Positions 35,059 through 45,049 of a DNA stretch of 58,340 bases are shown here, piece after piece. The first letter of the stretch is position 1; each line of letters starts with the position of its first letter. Under the pieces are notes generated by a model. It made no database searches, was not told where the DNA came from, and saw only the letters and a program-made list of their open reading frames with translations. A program made the position numbers and the translations under genes. This DNA is from Pseudomonas taiwanensis DSM 21245 (GTDB lineage Bacteria; Pseudomonadota; Gammaproteobacteria; Pseudomonadales; Pseudomonadaceae): the NCBI RefSeq assembly GCF_000425785.1, contig NZ_AUEC01000035.1, forward strand, positions 1 to 58,340, read 5' to 3'.

Positions 35059-36165
35059 ATGAGCAATGCCCCGATTCTGCTGACCCCCGGCCCACTGACC
35101 ACATCGCTCCGCACCCGCCAAGCCATGCTGGTGGATTGGGGCTCCTGGGACCGCGACTTCAACCAACTCACCGCCAGCGTCTGCGAGCAATTGCTGGCGA
35201 TCATCGATGGCAGCGCCAGCCACCACTGCGTTCCCCTGCAAGGCAGCGGCACCTTCGCTGTCGAAGCCGCCATCGGCACCCTGGTGCCCCGCGACGGCAA
35301 GGTGCTGGTGCTGATCAATGGCGCCTACGGCCAGCGCCTGGCCAAGATCTGCAAGGTACTGGGCCGCACCTACAGCACTTTCGAGACCGCCGAGGACCAG
35401 CCGACCACCGCCGCCGACGTCGACCGCCTGCTGGCCGCCGACCCCACCGTGACACACGTCGCGTTGATCCACTGTGAAACCAGCACCGGTATCCTCAACC
35501 CGCTGCCGGAGATTGCCCAGGTCATCAAGCGCCACGGCAAACGCCTGATCATCGATGCCATGAGCTCGTTCGGCGCACTGCCGATCGATGCCCGCAAGAT
35601 CCCGTTCGAAGCCCTGATCGCCGCCTCGGGCAAGTGCCTTGAAGGGGTACCGGGCATGGGCTTCGTGTTCGCCGAGAAAAACGCCCTGGCCGCCGCCGAA
35701 GGCAATGCCCATTCCCTGGCCATGGACTTGCACGATCAACACCAGTACATGGCCAAGACCGGCCAATGGCGCTTCACCCCGCCGACCCATGTGGTCGCTG
35801 CCTTGCACGAGGCCCTGTTGCAGTACAACGAAGAAGGCGGCCTGCCAGCACGCCACCAACGTTACGCTGACAACTGCAAGACCCTGCTCGATGGCATGGC
35901 AGCCATCGGCCTGCGCAGTTTCCTTCCGGCCGAGATCCAGGCGCCAATCATCGTCACCTTCCATGCACCGAACGACGCCCGCTACCAGTTCAAGGACTTC
36001 TATGAACGGGTCAAGGCCAAGGGTTTCATCCTCTACCCAGGCAAGCTGACCCAGGTCGAAACCTTCCGCGTCGGCTGCATCGGCGTGGTCGGAGCAGACG
36101 GTATGCAGGCCGCTGTCAATGCCGTGGCCCACGTGCTGCGGGAAATGGAAGTGCTGGACATCTGA
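35059..36165 (+). CDS. phnW: 2-Aminoethylphosphonate:pyruvate transaminase
   Basis: A 368-residue PLP enzyme of fold type I that transfers the amino group of 2-aminoethylphosphonate to pyruvate, giving phosphonoacetaldehyde and alanine. [16 protein letters not shown] at the start, [16 protein letters not shown], the PLP Asp in [10 protein letters not shown] and the Schiff-base Lys192 ([10 protein letters not shown]) match PhnW. The ATG at 35059 is preceded by GAGGAACCACGGA. The next enzyme of the pathway, phnX, follows after 38 bp. Lets the cell use a natural phosphonate as P, N and C source. Confidence 0.95.
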   Translation: MSNAPILLTPGPLTTSLRTRQAMLVDWGSWDRDFNQLTASVCEQLLAIIDGSASHHCVPLQGSGTFAVEAAIGTLVPRDGKVLVLINGAYGQRLAKICKVLGRTYSTFETAEDQPTTAADVDRLLAADPTVTHVALIHCETSTGILNPLPEIAQVIKRHGKRLIIDAMSSFGALPIDARKIPFEALIAASGKCLEGVPGMGFVFAEKNALAAAEGNAHSLAMDLHDQHQYMAKTGQWRFTPPTHVVAALHEALLQYNEEGGLPARHQRYADNCKTLLDGMAAIGLRSFLPAEIQAPIIVTFHAPNDARYQFKDFYERVKAKGFILYPGKLTQVETFRVGCIGVVGADGMQAAVNAVAHVLREMEVLDI

Positions 36166-36203
36166 CCCGCCCAATCACCTCGAACTCCCAGGAACTCGCG
36201 CAC

Positions 36204-37031
36204 ATGAACTACAGCAACCCCACCCAGCTGCAAGCCGCCATCCTCGACTGGGCCGGCACCGTGGTCGACTTCGGCTCCTTCGCCCCGACCCAGATCTTCG
36301 TCGAAGCCTTCGCCGAATTCGACGTCCAAGTGTCCATCGAGGAAGCCCGAGGCCCGATGGGCATGGGCAAGTGGGACCACATTCGCACTCTGTGCGATGT
36401 CCCGGAAATCGCCGAGCGCTATCGCAAAGTGTTTGGCCGCACGCCCACCGACGATGACGTCACGGCCATCTATGAACGCTTCATGCCACTGCAGATCGAG
36501 AAGATTGCCGTGCACTCGGCATTGATCCCCGGCGCTCTGGACACCCTCACCGGGTTACGCAAGGATGGCCTGAAGATCGGCTCCTGCTCGGGCTATCCGA
36601 AAGTGGTGATGGACAAGGTGGTGGAGCTGGCTGCGCAGAACGGTTATGTCGCCGACCATGTCGTCGCCACCGATGAAACGCCCAACGGGCGTCCTTGGCC
36701 GGCCCAGGCACTGGCCAACGTGATCGCCCTGGGCATCGACGATGTAGCGGCCTGCGTCAAGGTCGACGACACCGTACCCGGCATTCTCGAAGGCCGTCGT
36801 GCCGGCATGTGGACCGTGGCACTGGTGTGCTCGGGCAATGCCCTGGGCCTGACCTGGGAAGGCTACCAGTCATTGAGCGTGGAAAAGCTGGAGCGCGAGC
36901 GCCAGCGTATTCGCTCGATGTTCGCAGGGTCGCGCCCGCACTACCTGATCGACACCATCAACGATCTGCCGGAGGTAGTTGCCGATATCAACCGCCGCTT
37001 GGCCAAGGGTGAAATGCCGCAGGCCTCCTGA
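36204..37031 (+). CDS. phnX: Phosphonoacetaldehyde hydrolase (phosphonatase)
   Basis: A 275-residue HAD-superfamily enzyme that hydrolyses the C-P bond of phosphonoacetaldehyde to acetaldehyde and phosphate. The nucleophile Asp15 ([14 protein letters not shown]), with Ala at the +2 position as in phosphonatases, and the Schiff-base Lys56 ([11 protein letters not shown]) in the cap are visible; later HAD motifs include SCSGYPK and KVDDTVPGI. Partner of phnW directly upstream. A GACCCCT/AGGGGTC inverted repeat (37043-37070) follows and may help end transcription. Confidence 0.95.
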   Translation: MNYSNPTQLQAAILDWAGTVVDFGSFAPTQIFVEAFAEFDVQVSIEEARGPMGMGKWDHIRTLCDVPEIAERYRKVFGRTPTDDDVTAIYERFMPLQIEKIAVHSALIPGALDTLTGLRKDGLKIGSCSGYPKVVMDKVVELAAQNGYVADHVVATDETPNGRPWPAQALANVIALGIDDVAACVKVDDTVPGILEGRRAGMWTVALVCSGNALGLTWEGYQSLSVEKLERERQRIRSMFAGSRPHYLIDTINDLPEVVADINRRLAKGEMPQAS

Positions 37032-37079
37032 CTGGCTGTTGCGACCCCTATCGGCGTGACGACAGGGGTCCGACCCGCT

Positions 37080-37637
37080 TTACACAGCGCGATTCAACTT
37101 CACCCACGAGGCGAACTTGTCGATGAACCCCTGCAGGAACGGCCGGGTCTTGTCACTGAGCTTGCCAGCTTCATCGAACAGGCTCGCCGCCCCACCGATA
37201 TAGGCTTCTGGCATCTGCATGCACGGCATGTCGAGAAACACCAGCGACTGACGCACGGCGTGGTTGGCACCGAAGCCACCGATGGCCCCCGGCGAGACAC
37301 TCACCACCGCCGTTGGCTTGCCCGCCCATGCGCTTTGCCCGTAAGGCCTGGATCCCACGTCGATGGCATTTTTCAGGCAGCCCGGCACCGACCGGTTGTA
37401 CTCCGGGGTAACGAACAGCACGGCATCGCTGCGACGAATTTCGTCACGAAAGTGTTTCCAGGAGTCAGGCGCCGTGGCCTCGACATCCTCGTTGTACAGC
37501 GGCAAGTCAGCGATCTCGACGATCCTCAGGGCAAGGCTGGACGGCGCCAGCTCCGAAAGTGCCCTGGCCACCTTGCGATTGTACGAATCCTTGCGCAAGC
37601 TGCCGACGACGACCGCTACCGAATACACCTGGCTCAT
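37080..37637 (-). CDS. NADPH-dependent FMN reductase (ChrR/azoreductase-like)
   Basis: A 185-residue flavodoxin-like quinone/azo/chromate reductase. The FMN phosphate loop GSLRKDSYNRK and the family signature PEYNRSVPGCLKNAIDVGSRP are present, followed by WAGKPTAVVSVSPGAIGG. Such soluble enzymes do two-electron quinone reduction and protect against redox stress. The start is the ATG at 37637 with GGAAA upstream; a TTG four codons earlier is less likely. Convergent with phnX, otherwise alone. Confidence 0.88.
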   Translation of the reverse strand: MSQVYSVAVVVGSLRKDSYNRKVARALSELAPSSLALRIVEIADLPLYNEDVEATAPDSWKHFRDEIRRSDAVLFVTPEYNRSVPGCLKNAIDVGSRPYGQSAWAGKPTAVVSVSPGAIGGFGANHAVRQSLVFLDMPCMQMPEAYIGGAASLFDEAGKLSDKTRPFLQGFIDKFASWVKLNRAV

Positions 37638-37794
37638 GGCGATTTCCAACCTTTGCTGGGGAATGGGACGTTGTAGTTATAGATGACCGTTCCTCGGTTC
37701 CATGGTTTTTTTTCTTGGCCGCTAAAACTTACTGCGGGCCCGAGCGGTCTATGCCTGCAGACATTTCCCAGGCAATTCAGAGGTTTTCACCCAA

Positions 37795-38013
37795 ATGGCA
37801 GCAGTAATGGTCGGTCAGTTCCACGCCCGTGACGCCGAAGGCCGTATCTATCCCGTGCATGAATTCCAGGAGTCCACGCTCCAGGTCGACGGCACCACCC
37901 TGGGCGCACCGATCACCACTTATCGCCTGGCCATCGGCGACCGGGTCAACCACCTGGGCGAAGACCGCTTCGAACTGGCGCGCACTGGCGTCGAGATCAT
38001 TCGCATTCCTTGA
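37795..38013 (+). CDS. Small hypothetical protein
   Basis: A 72-residue protein (MAAVMVGQFHARDAEGRIYPV...) that looks beta-rich, with strands ending EIIRIP, and has no membrane or signal segment. An AGAGG lies about 12 bases upstream of the ATG. Its last 17 bp overlap the 3' end of the convergent ldcA gene. I do not recognise a function; codon character and compactness suggest it is real. Confidence 0.55.
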   Translation: MAAVMVGQFHARDAEGRIYPVHEFQESTLQVDGTTLGAPITTYRLAIGDRVNHLGEDRFELARTGVEIIRIP

Positions 38014-40246
38014 TGCAGTCCACCGTGTAGATGCCGTTCTCGTGCTGCAGCCCATGCACATCGGCGACGAAGCCAGGAAAGCCGCTGTCGAAAGCGCGGG
38101 CGAACACCAGGTAATCGAGAATCGAGCGGGTGGTTTCGGTAAAGCGTTCGCCCGGCATGATCAGGGCGATACCCGGCGGATACGGCACCAGCATCACCGC
38201 CGCGACCCGCCCCAGCAGCGCCTCGATCGGCACCGCTTCCACCTCGCCGCGCACCATGCGGTCATAGGCCTGGGCCGGGCTCATCACCACCTCGGGCAAG
38301 CGTGTGAACAAACGCTTGAACTGCTTGGCGGTAGCATTGGCGCGGTAGCAATCGTGCAGTTGGTTGCACAGGTCCCTCAGGCCCATGCCCTGGTACCGCA
38401 CAGGTGCCACCGCCACGACACTGGGCAGGCAAGCGCTCAATGCCGTGTTGCCGTCGTAATGGCGTTTGAACTCGAGCAATTCGGTGAGCAAGGTGCTCCA
38501 TTTGCCTTTGGTGATCCCCATGGAGAACAGCACCAGGAAGCTGTACAACCCCGTCTTCTCCACCACCAGCCCCCGCTCCCAGAGGAACTTGCTGACCACC
38601 GCTGCGGGAATACCATGCTCGCCCAGCACGCCGCCGGCATCGAGCCCTGGCATGACCAGCGTGACCTTGAGCGGGTCCAGCAGCACATAGTCGTCCGCCA
38701 CTTCACCAAAACCATGCCACTGGGCGCCCGGCTGCAGCAACCAATCCTGTACCGCCAGGCGGTGGATGCCCTCGGCGGTCGTCGGCTGCCAGATACTGAA
38801 CCACCAATCATCCGCTGCGATGTGTTCACGCAAATTGGCCAGGGCCCGGCGAAAACTCAGGGCCTCGTCGAACATTTCCTGCAACAGTGAACGTCCGGCG
38901 GGGCCCTCCATCATGGTCGATGCCACGTCCAGCGAAGCCAGGATGCTGTATTGCGGGGACGTGGAAATATGCATCATGAACGCTTCGTTGAAGCGGTCGC
39001 GGTCCAGCTGGCGCTGCGCGCCATCCTGCACGTGGATCATCGATGCCTGGCTGAAGGCGGCGAGCAGTTTGTGGGTCGAGTGAGTGCTGAACACCAGCGG
39101 GCTGTCCGCCTCACAGACAGTGCCCATGGCGTAGCGATTGTCGAAGAACTCATGAAATGCCGCATAAGCGAACCAGGCTTCATCGAAATGCAACACCTCG
39201 ACGCTGGCACCCAGCGCCTGTTTGATCAACCCGGCGTGGTAGCACAGCCCGTCGTAGGTAGAGTTGGTCACCACCGCCAGCTTGATCCGGGCTCCACGGT
39301 CGCGCGCAAGAGGGTTGGCCTGGATTTTCGCCCGGATGGCCTCGGCACTGAACTCACTGAGCGGGATCGGGCCGATGATGCCCAGCTCGTTGCGCTCCGG
39401 GCACAGGTAGATGGGGATGGCCCCGGTCATGATGATCGCATGCACTACCGACTTGTGGCAGTTGCGGTCTACCAGTACCAGGTCGTCACGGCCAACCATG
39501 GCATGCCAGACGATCTTGTTGGCCGTCGAGGTACCATTGATCACGAAGAACGTGTGGTCGGCACCGAAGTTGCGGGCGGCGCGGGCCTCCGCAGCTGCCA
39601 GTGGGCCGGTGTGATCGAGCAGCGAGCCGAGCTCGGGCACTGAAACCGAGAGGTCGGAACGCAGGGTGTTTTCCCCGAAGAACTGATGAAACGCCAAGCC
39701 TACGGGGGTTTTGCGGTAGGCCACGCCACCGCCATGACCGGGGGTGTGCCAGGAATAGTTCGATTGCGCGGTATGCTGGACCAAGGCTTTGAAGAATGGC
39801 GGCAGCAAGCCATCGAGATAATTATGAGCGGCTCGGGCCACTTGCCGTGCCAGGAATGGCACGGTGTCTTCGAACAGGTAGAGGATGCCGCGCAGTTGGT
39901 TGAGCTCGCCCATGGCCTCGGCGGGCGCATTCTCCAACGTGACCTGCTCGCCCAGGGCGAAAATAGGCAGGTCCGGGGCACGCAGGCGTGCCAGGCGAAT
40001 CAACTCGGCCATGTTCTGCAGCAGGTGGGTATTCTCGCCGACACCTTCGGCGGCGACCAGCATGCACGCCAGTCCGTGGTGAGTGGCGGCAACCAGACGG
40101 GCCTCGGCATGGTCGGCCGCGGCGAGGATGGCGAAACCGTCCTGGCTCAGCTCCTCGGCTATACCGCGTATACGCTCCCCGGCAACACTGTCGGCCTTGA
40201 TTGCCCGGTGGACAATGAGAATGGGGAACTTGAGGTCCTTGTACAT
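37997..40246 (-). CDS. ldcA: Lysine (Orn/Lys/Arg class) decarboxylase
   Basis: A 749-residue PLP-dependent, class III Orn/Lys/Arg decarboxylase, full length for the family. It has an N-terminal wing (receiver-like) domain to about 130, the core with GHGGGVAYRKTPVG and VINGTSTANKIVWHAM, the PLP lysine in STHSTHKLLAAFSQASMIH, and a C-terminal domain. The length and character resemble LdcA of P. aeruginosa, which makes cadaverine from L-lysine and is induced through arginine regulation there. Ornithine or arginine as substrate cannot be excluded. Monocistronic, with REP-like sequence between it and dnaQ. Confidence 0.9.
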   Translation of the reverse strand: MYKDLKFPILIVHRAIKADSVAGERIRGIAEELSQDGFAILAAADHAEARLVAATHHGLACMLVAAEGVGENTHLLQNMAELIRLARLRAPDLPIFALGEQVTLENAPAEAMGELNQLRGILYLFEDTVPFLARQVARAAHNYLDGLLPPFFKALVQHTAQSNYSWHTPGHGGGVAYRKTPVGLAFHQFFGENTLRSDLSVSVPELGSLLDHTGPLAAAEARAARNFGADHTFFVINGTSTANKIVWHAMVGRDDLVLVDRNCHKSVVHAIIMTGAIPIYLCPERNELGIIGPIPLSEFSAEAIRAKIQANPLARDRGARIKLAVVTNSTYDGLCYHAGLIKQALGASVEVLHFDEAWFAYAAFHEFFDNRYAMGTVCEADSPLVFSTHSTHKLLAAFSQASMIHVQDGAQRQLDRDRFNEAFMMHISTSPQYSILASLDVASTMMEGPAGRSLLQEMFDEALSFRRALANLREHIAADDWWFSIWQPTTAEGIHRLAVQDWLLQPGAQWHGFGEVADDYVLLDPLKVTLVMPGLDAGGVLGEHGIPAAVVSKFLWERGLVVEKTGLYSFLVLFSMGITKGKWSTLLTELLEFKRHYDGNTALSACLPSVVAVAPVRYQGMGLRDLCNQLHDCYRANATAKQFKRLFTRLPEVVMSPAQAYDRMVRGEVEAVPIEALLGRVAAVMLVPYPPGIALIMPGERFTETTRSILDYLVFARAFDSGFPGFVADVHGLQHENGIYTVDCIKECE

Positions 40247-40307
40247 CAGCTACTACCCCCTTTCGAACAGGTCATGCTGTTCAGGGTAGTTGAGGATCTG
40301 GGCAGCC

Positions 40308-40338
40308 CCTGCAGGCGCCGGCTTGCCGGCAATCAGCC
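40308..40338. repeat. REP-like element
   Basis: The segment CAGGCGCCGGCTTGCCGGC, followed by AATCAGCC, is like the Pseudomonas REP hairpin core (GCCGGC-TT-GCCGGC). It sits between ldcA and dnaQ, a typical extragenic position. Confidence 0.55.
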
Positions 40339-40354
40339 CGGTACGGTCAGCGAA

Positions 40355-41113
40355 TTACCCGGCAGGCGTTTCCGTCAATACCTGCCACATCGCCGGCCCG
40401 CCCGCCGACTTGGCGATTGCCGCCAACCGCTCGGCATGGGCTTCCAGTTCCTCGGCAGTGGCCATGATCACCCGCCCCGGCGCGCGCCCGGTAATGCGGC
40501 GAATCTCGCTGCCAGCACCGCCCTGCCCCTGCTGATCGTTATCGCCACCATGGCCTGCCAGTGACAGGCTGGTTTGGCCACCCGTCATCGCCAGGTAGAC
40601 GTCAGCCAGCAGTTCCGAGTCGAGCAAGGCGCCGTGCAATTCACGGCCTGAGTTGTCGATGTCGTAGCGTTTGCACAACGCATCGAGGCTGTTGCGCTGC
40701 CCTGGATGACGGGCACGGGCCAGCAACAGGGTGTCAAGGATGGTGCAGTGCTGGGAGATATCAGCGCGGTCGTGCTGCCCGAGCAAGGCGAATTCGTTGT
40801 TGATGAAGCCTACGTCGAACGCCGCGTTGTGGATGACCAGCGTGGCGCCCTGGATGAACTCGAAGAACTCCTCGGCCACATCGGCAAAACGCGGCTTGCC
40901 GACGAGGAAGGCATCGGTGATACCGTGAACGCCAATGGCGCCCTCGTCACTCTCGCGATCAGGTTGCAGATAGACGTGGAAGTGGCGCCCGGTCAGGCGC
41001 CGGCCGATGACCTCGACACAGCCGATCTCGATGATTCGATGGCCTTCGCTCACCGGCATGCCGGTGGTTTCGGTATCGAGAATGACCAGCCTGGTATCTT
41101 GCTGCTGCTCCAC
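40355..41113 (-). CDS. dnaQ: DNA polymerase III epsilon subunit (3'-5' proofreading exonuclease)
   Basis: A DEDDh exonuclease of about 252 residues that proofreads for the replicase. Exo I (VILDTETTGMP), Exo II (HNAAFDVGFINNEF) and Exo III (LHGALLDSELLADVY) supply the acidic residues and the histidine. The C-terminal part (after about residue 190) would bind the alpha subunit. I start at the GTG at 41113, which has GGAG eight bases upstream; an in-frame ATG at 41134 would add seven residues and lacks a ribosome site. It follows rnhA in the same direction after 51 bp, the common dnaQ-rnhA pairing. Confidence 0.95.
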   Translation of the reverse strand: MEQQQDTRLVILDTETTGMPVSEGHRIIEIGCVEVIGRRLTGRHFHVYLQPDRESDEGAIGVHGITDAFLVGKPRFADVAEEFFEFIQGATLVIHNAAFDVGFINNEFALLGQHDRADISQHCTILDTLLLARARHPGQRNSLDALCKRYDIDNSGRELHGALLDSELLADVYLAMTGGQTSLSLAGHGGDNDQQGQGGAGSEIRRITGRAPGRVIMATAEELEAHAERLAAIAKSAGGPAMWQVLTETPAG

Positions 41114-41164
41114 GCGGAGGGCTCCAACTTGCATCTATGACAAAGGGGCGGATTGTACCCCAGC

Positions 41165-41611
41165 TCAACCCTGGGTGCGCACTTCGTCGACGCCGCGGTT
41201 GGCCAATTGGTCGGCACGCTCGTTGCCGGGGTGGCCGATATGACCGCGCACCCACTTCCAGGTCACCTTGTGACGATTGACTTGCTCATCGAGCTGCTGC
41301 CAAAGGTCGGCGTTTTTCACCGGTTCCTTGGAAGCTGTCTTCCAGCCCCGTTTCTTCCAGTTGACCATCCACTCGTTGATGCCCTTCATGACGTACTGCG
41401 AGTCGGTGGTCAGCACCACCTCGCATTCGCGCTTGAGCGCCATCAGCCCCTGGATCGCGGCCATCAGTTCCATACGGTTGTTGGTGGTTTCGCGCTCGCC
41501 GCCCCACAGCTCTTTCTCGACGCCCTTGTAGATCATCAGGACGCCCCAGCCACCAGGGCCAGGATTACCCTTGCAGGCACCATCGGTGTAGATTTCGACG
41601 CTATCGCTCAT
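41165..41611 (-). CDS. rnhA: Ribonuclease HI
   Basis: A 148-residue RNase H that cuts the RNA strand of RNA:DNA hybrids. The four catalytic acids match E. coli numbering: Asp10 ([14 protein letters not shown]), Glu48 (NRMELMAA), Asp70 (LTTDSQYV) and Asp134 (NERADQLAN); the basic handle ([18 protein letters not shown]) is present. Between the methyltransferase gene (44 bp upstream) and dnaQ, all leftward and probably one transcript. Confidence 0.97.
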   Translation of the reverse strand: MSDSVEIYTDGACKGNPGPGGWGVLMIYKGVEKELWGGERETTNNRMELMAAIQGLMALKRECEVVLTTDSQYVMKGINEWMVNWKKRGWKTASKEPVKNADLWQQLDEQVNRHKVTWKWVRGHIGHPGNERADQLANRGVDEVRTQG

Positions 41612-41655
41612 GTACCACTCGTTTAAAATGCAGTGTGTCGGCCACGCGGGGCCTG

Positions 41656-42414
41656 TCAGGGCTCGTTGCTCTCGCGGTTGACCTTGGCCATCGGCAGTGG
41701 CAGCAACTTGCCCATGGGTTCGCGGCGTTGCTGACGCAGCGGCCGCAGGCCAACCACCATCTTGCGCGCCACCAGCAGGTACACCCCGCCACCGGCGCTC
41801 TGCCAGCCCCCGGCCACCCGTTCCCAGCCTGCCAGGCGTTGCTGCCAGGCGGGCGAGGCAAGCGGCGGACGATAGCACCCGAAGCGGCGTTTCTCCAGCG
41901 CGAAACCCAGCAGGTTGAGCCAGTCGCCCACTCGCGACGGCGAGATGCAGCGGGCCTTGCGCAGGGCGCCATGGCTGAAGAGATGACGCACGCCCCAACT
42001 GCTCCAGGGGTTGATACCGACGATCAGCAGGTGCCCGCCGGGGCGCACGGCGCTGGCTGCCTCGCGCAGCAGCCCGTGGGGCGACAGGCAGAAATCCAGG
42101 CCATGTTGCAGCACCACCACGTCGGCGGCGTGCTCGCCGAGCGGCCAGGCCTGTTCTTCGCAGACGATCTCCACACCCGGCAGCGGCGCGCCGAGACGAA
42201 CGTTGCGCTGAACCTGCGGCGCACTGGGGGGCGCATCGGCGCAGGGGCCGTAGTGCACCAGGAAGCCGCCAAAAAAGCGCCCCAGTTCTTCTTCGAGCAG
42301 TTTGTCCTCTTCCTCGAGCATCAGTCGCCCGAGTGGCCCGTTGAACCAGTCACGGGCCAGGCTGATCAGCTCGACCCAGTCCGGGTCGGCCTGGGCAAAG
42401 GCTTGGTCGGTCAT
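41656..42414 (-). CDS. Class I SAM-dependent methyltransferase
   Basis: A 252-residue methyltransferase-like protein. The SAM-binding fold is recognisable from [45 protein letters not shown] (seen in two pieces), though the glycine-rich motif I is degenerate. It is the conserved gene between rnhA and gloB in Pseudomonas; substrate unknown. The ATG at 42414 has GGGAG upstream. Divergent from gloB across 83 bp. Confidence 0.83.
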   Translation of the reverse strand: MTDQAFAQADPDWVELISLARDWFNGPLGRLMLEEEDKLLEEELGRFFGGFLVHYGPCADAPPSAPQVQRNVRLGAPLPGVEIVCEEQAWPLGEHAADVVVLQHGLDFCLSPHGLLREAASAVRPGGHLLIVGINPWSSWGVRHLFSHGALRKARCISPSRVGDWLNLLGFALEKRRFGCYRPPLASPAWQQRLAGWERVAGGWQSAGGGVYLLVARKMVVGLRPLRQQRREPMGKLLPLPMAKVNRESNEP

Positions 42415-42497
42415 TGCGCTCTCCCTCGAAGGTTCTCGCACCGCGCCATCGCGGCTAAGATGCCTTCATGTGCCGCTTGGCGATTCGGATCCGCACC

Positions 42498-43277
42498 ATG
42501 ATACAGATCGATGCTCTCCCCGCTTTCTCCGACAACTACATCTGGTTGTTACAGGATACTGCCAAACGCCGTTGCGCGGTGGTCGATCCTGGTGACGCCG
42601 GCCCAGTGGAGGCCTGGCTGACCAGTCACCCAGGCTGGGTGCTGGAAGACATCCTGGTCACCCATCACCATAACGACCACGTTGGCGGTGTCGAGCGGCT
42701 CAAGCGCCTGACCGACGCCCGTGTCTGCGGCCCGGCCCACGAGCGTATTCCGTGCCGCGACCTGGCGCTGGACGAGGGCGACCAGCTGACCGTACTGGGC
42801 GTGACCTTCCAGGTGCTGGCCGTGCCCGGCCATACCCTCGGGCATATCGCCTACTTCAGCGACCAACCGTCAACCCCGCTGCTGTTCAGTGGCGACACAC
42901 TGTTCGCCGCCGGCTGCGGCCGCATGTTCGAAGGGACCCCAGAACAGATGCAACCGGCCCTCGCCCGCCTGGCGGCCTTGCCCGAGCGTACCGAGGTCTA
43001 CTGCGCCCACGAGTACACCCTGAGCAACCTGCGTTTCGCCAGGGCCGTGGAGCCCTCCAACCCGCACGTTCTGCAGCGTTTCGAGGACGTTACCCGGCTG
43101 CGCGCCGACAATCGCATCACCTTGCCATCAACTATCGGCCTGGAGCGGCTCACCAACCCCTTCCTGCGTACCGCTGAAACATTAGTTAAACAAAAAGCAG
43201 ACGAATGGAAGGGACATTCAAACCCCACGCAGGTCACTGTTTTTGCTGCCTTGAGGTCTTGGAAGGACACCTTCTGA
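42498..43277 (+). CDS. gloB: Hydroxyacylglutathione hydrolase (glyoxalase II)
   Basis: A 259-residue metallo-beta-lactamase-fold hydrolase that frees D-lactate and glutathione from S-lactoylglutathione, the second step of methylglyoxal detoxification. The binuclear metal motif THHHNDH (55-61) is followed by [26 protein letters not shown] and AHEYTLSN; the C-terminal substrate domain ends ALRSWKDTF as usual. The ATG at 42498 gives [16 protein letters not shown], the conserved beginning. Confidence 0.96.
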   Translation: MIQIDALPAFSDNYIWLLQDTAKRRCAVVDPGDAGPVEAWLTSHPGWVLEDILVTHHHNDHVGGVERLKRLTDARVCGPAHERIPCRDLALDEGDQLTVLGVTFQVLAVPGHTLGHIAYFSDQPSTPLLFSGDTLFAAGCGRMFEGTPEQMQPALARLAALPERTEVYCAHEYTLSNLRFARAVEPSNPHVLQRFEDVTRLRADNRITLPSTIGLERLTNPFLRTAETLVKQKADEWKGHSNPTQVTVFAALRSWKDTF

Positions 43278-43312
43278 TAACCTCAAGATATATCGCAAAC
43301 CGTGGTCAACGG

Positions 43313-43341
43313 TTGACCCGGGAGGGACCGGTTTCTAGAAT
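43313..43341 (+). promoter_or_regulatory. Sigma-70 promoter of mltD
   Basis: TTGACC (43313-43318) and TAGAAT (43336-43341) are separated by exactly 17 bp and lie 36 bp before the mltD ATG. The -35 overlaps an imperfect inverted repeat, GGTCAACGGTTGACC (43304-43318). Confidence 0.7.
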
Positions 43342-43377
43342 CGCCGAAATTTTTCGCCCGGAAACCTGTCCCAGCCG

Positions 43378-44805
43378 ATGTCTTCCCGTAGCCGCAGAAC
43401 CTCTCATTCCGTCGCCCTGACGCGCCTGGCCAAAATCAGTGCGCTGGCCCTGGCCGCCACCTTGGTGGGTTGCCAGAGCACCCGTCAGCTCGACGAATCC
43501 GACAGCGTTCGCGCGCACAACTACCAGGCTCGGATCAAGCACAAGCCTTCGCCACTGGCGGTCAAGCCTGCCGACCAGGCACCCCAGGATGTGTGGGAGC
43601 GCATGCGCCAGGGCTTCGCCCTGCAGGACAACATCGACGTCAACCCGCGCATCGAGCAGCAGCGCCTGTGGTTCGCCAGCAACCCGACCTTCCTCGAAAG
43701 CGCTGGCGAGCGAGGCAGCCTGTACCTGCACTACATCGTCGAGCGGCTCGAAGAACGCGACATGCCGCTGGAGCTGGCGCTGCTGCCTGCCATCGAAAGT
43801 GCCTACAACCCGATGGCCTACTCCCGCGCCCATGCCGTCGGCCTGTGGCAGTTCATCCCGTCCACCGGTCGCCACTTCAACCTGCGCCAGACCAACTTCT
43901 ACGATGGCCGCCGCGACATCACCGCGTCCACCAACGCTGCACTGGACTACCTGACCCGCCTGCACGACATGTTCAACGGTGACTGGCTGCTGGCCCTTGC
44001 CGCCTACAATGCGGGTGAAGGCACGGTCAGCCGGGCTATCGAGCGGAACGAGAGGCTTGGCCTACCCACCGACTACTGGAACCTGCCGCTGCCACAGGAA
44101 ACCCGCGACTACGTGCCCAAGCTACTGGCCCTGTCGCAGGTGGTGATGACGCCGGAGGCCTATGGCGTGAACCTGAACCCCATCGCCAACGAACCCTATT
44201 TCGAAGCCGTGGCGATCAACGATCGCCTCGACCTGTCACGGGTGGCCGCCTTTGCCAACATCGACGAAGACGAACTGATCCAGCTAAACCCGGCGTTCAA
44301 GAAGCGCATGACCGTCGATGGCCCCAAGCAACTGCTAGTGCCAACGGCCAAAGCGCAACTGCTGTCCGACAGCCTGAACAACCTCAAGCCAGAACAACTG
44401 GTCAGCCTGCAGCCGCGCAAGGCCGTGTTCGAGGCTGCGGTCGCCGAGGCCAAGGCTCCTGCGGCGCGCAGCTACCGGGTCAAGCGTGGCGACAACCTGG
44501 CCAGCATCGCCAAGGCCAACCGTGTTTCAGTGAAGGATATCCAGCGCTGGAACAAACTCCCGGGCAATCGCCTGCGTGCAGGCCAGGTACTGGCCCTGCG
44601 TGGTGGCAACGCGCCCAGCGCGGCGGGCAACCGTGTAGCGTCGTCGCAGAAGCGTTCCACCCAATACAAGGTGCGCAAAGGTGATTCGCTGTACCTGGTG
44701 GCCAAACGTTTCAACGTCGAGATGAAACACCTCAAGCGGTGGAACCCGCGCAGCGGGCATGCCCTCAAGCCAGGGCAGACCCTGACGGTTTACCTGTCGC
44801 ACTGA
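43378..44805 (+). CDS. mltD: Membrane-bound lytic murein transglycosylase D
   Basis: A 475-residue lipoprotein that cleaves peptidoglycan to 1,6-anhydro products. A signal sequence ends in a lipobox with Cys32 (TLVGC); the SLT domain (about 110-240) has the catalytic Glu140 in LLPAIESAYNP, then AVGLWQFIPSTGRHF and LAAYNAGEG; two LysM repeats lie near 373-415 (YRVKRGDNLASIAKANRVSV) and 430-473 (YKVRKGDSLYLVAKRFNVEM). That is the full MltD layout. It follows gloB, with its own promoter. Confidence 0.95.
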   Translation: MSSRSRRTSHSVALTRLAKISALALAATLVGCQSTRQLDESDSVRAHNYQARIKHKPSPLAVKPADQAPQDVWERMRQGFALQDNIDVNPRIEQQRLWFASNPTFLESAGERGSLYLHYIVERLEERDMPLELALLPAIESAYNPMAYSRAHAVGLWQFIPSTGRHFNLRQTNFYDGRRDITASTNAALDYLTRLHDMFNGDWLLALAAYNAGEGTVSRAIERNERLGLPTDYWNLPLPQETRDYVPKLLALSQVVMTPEAYGVNLNPIANEPYFEAVAINDRLDLSRVAAFANIDEDELIQLNPAFKKRMTVDGPKQLLVPTAKAQLLSDSLNNLKPEQLVSLQPRKAVFEAAVAEAKAPAARSYRVKRGDNLASIAKANRVSVKDIQRWNKLPGNRLRAGQVLALRGGNAPSAAGNRVASSQKRSTQYKVRKGDSLYLVAKRFNVEMKHLKRWNPRSGHALKPGQTLTVYLSH

Positions 44806-44830
44806 TGTGCATCGGGTTGCTTGGCAGCTT

Positions 44831-44915
44831 GTGGGCGCGGGTTAACCCGTGCGGCACGCGACGCGGTGCATGGCACCGGCTTCGCCGGTGATCGCCGGCA
44901 AGTCGGCGCCTACCG
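44831..44915. repeat. REP/BIME-like repeat pair
   Basis: GTGGGCGCGGGTTAACCCGTGC (seen in parts, with the perfect palindrome CGGGTTAACCCG) and ACCGGCTTCGCCGGTGATCG plus CCGGCAAGTCGGCGCC resemble degenerate P. putida REP units. Extragenic between mltD and the first yejA. Confidence 0.5.
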
Positions 44916-45049
44916 ATAAACGCTGACTCGATGAATTGGCGGGCAATCGGCGGGAGCCGAACAGGCCTTCCGAGACACCCTTTTTCCAACCCCGCCAAGC
45001 TGTTACTGTAGCCCGACCAAAGCCCAACGCCTCTGGATCGGATGCCGAA

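Noticed and set aside
37829..38890. 353-codon plus-strand frame over the 3' part of ldcA
   Set aside because: Begins out of frame within the small gene at 37795 and runs antisense to a clear decarboxylase.
43304..43318. GGTCAACGGTTGACC as a specific regulator operator for mltD
   Set aside because: Imperfect and overlapping the -35 by necessity of the TTGACC hexamer; no second copy was found to support it.
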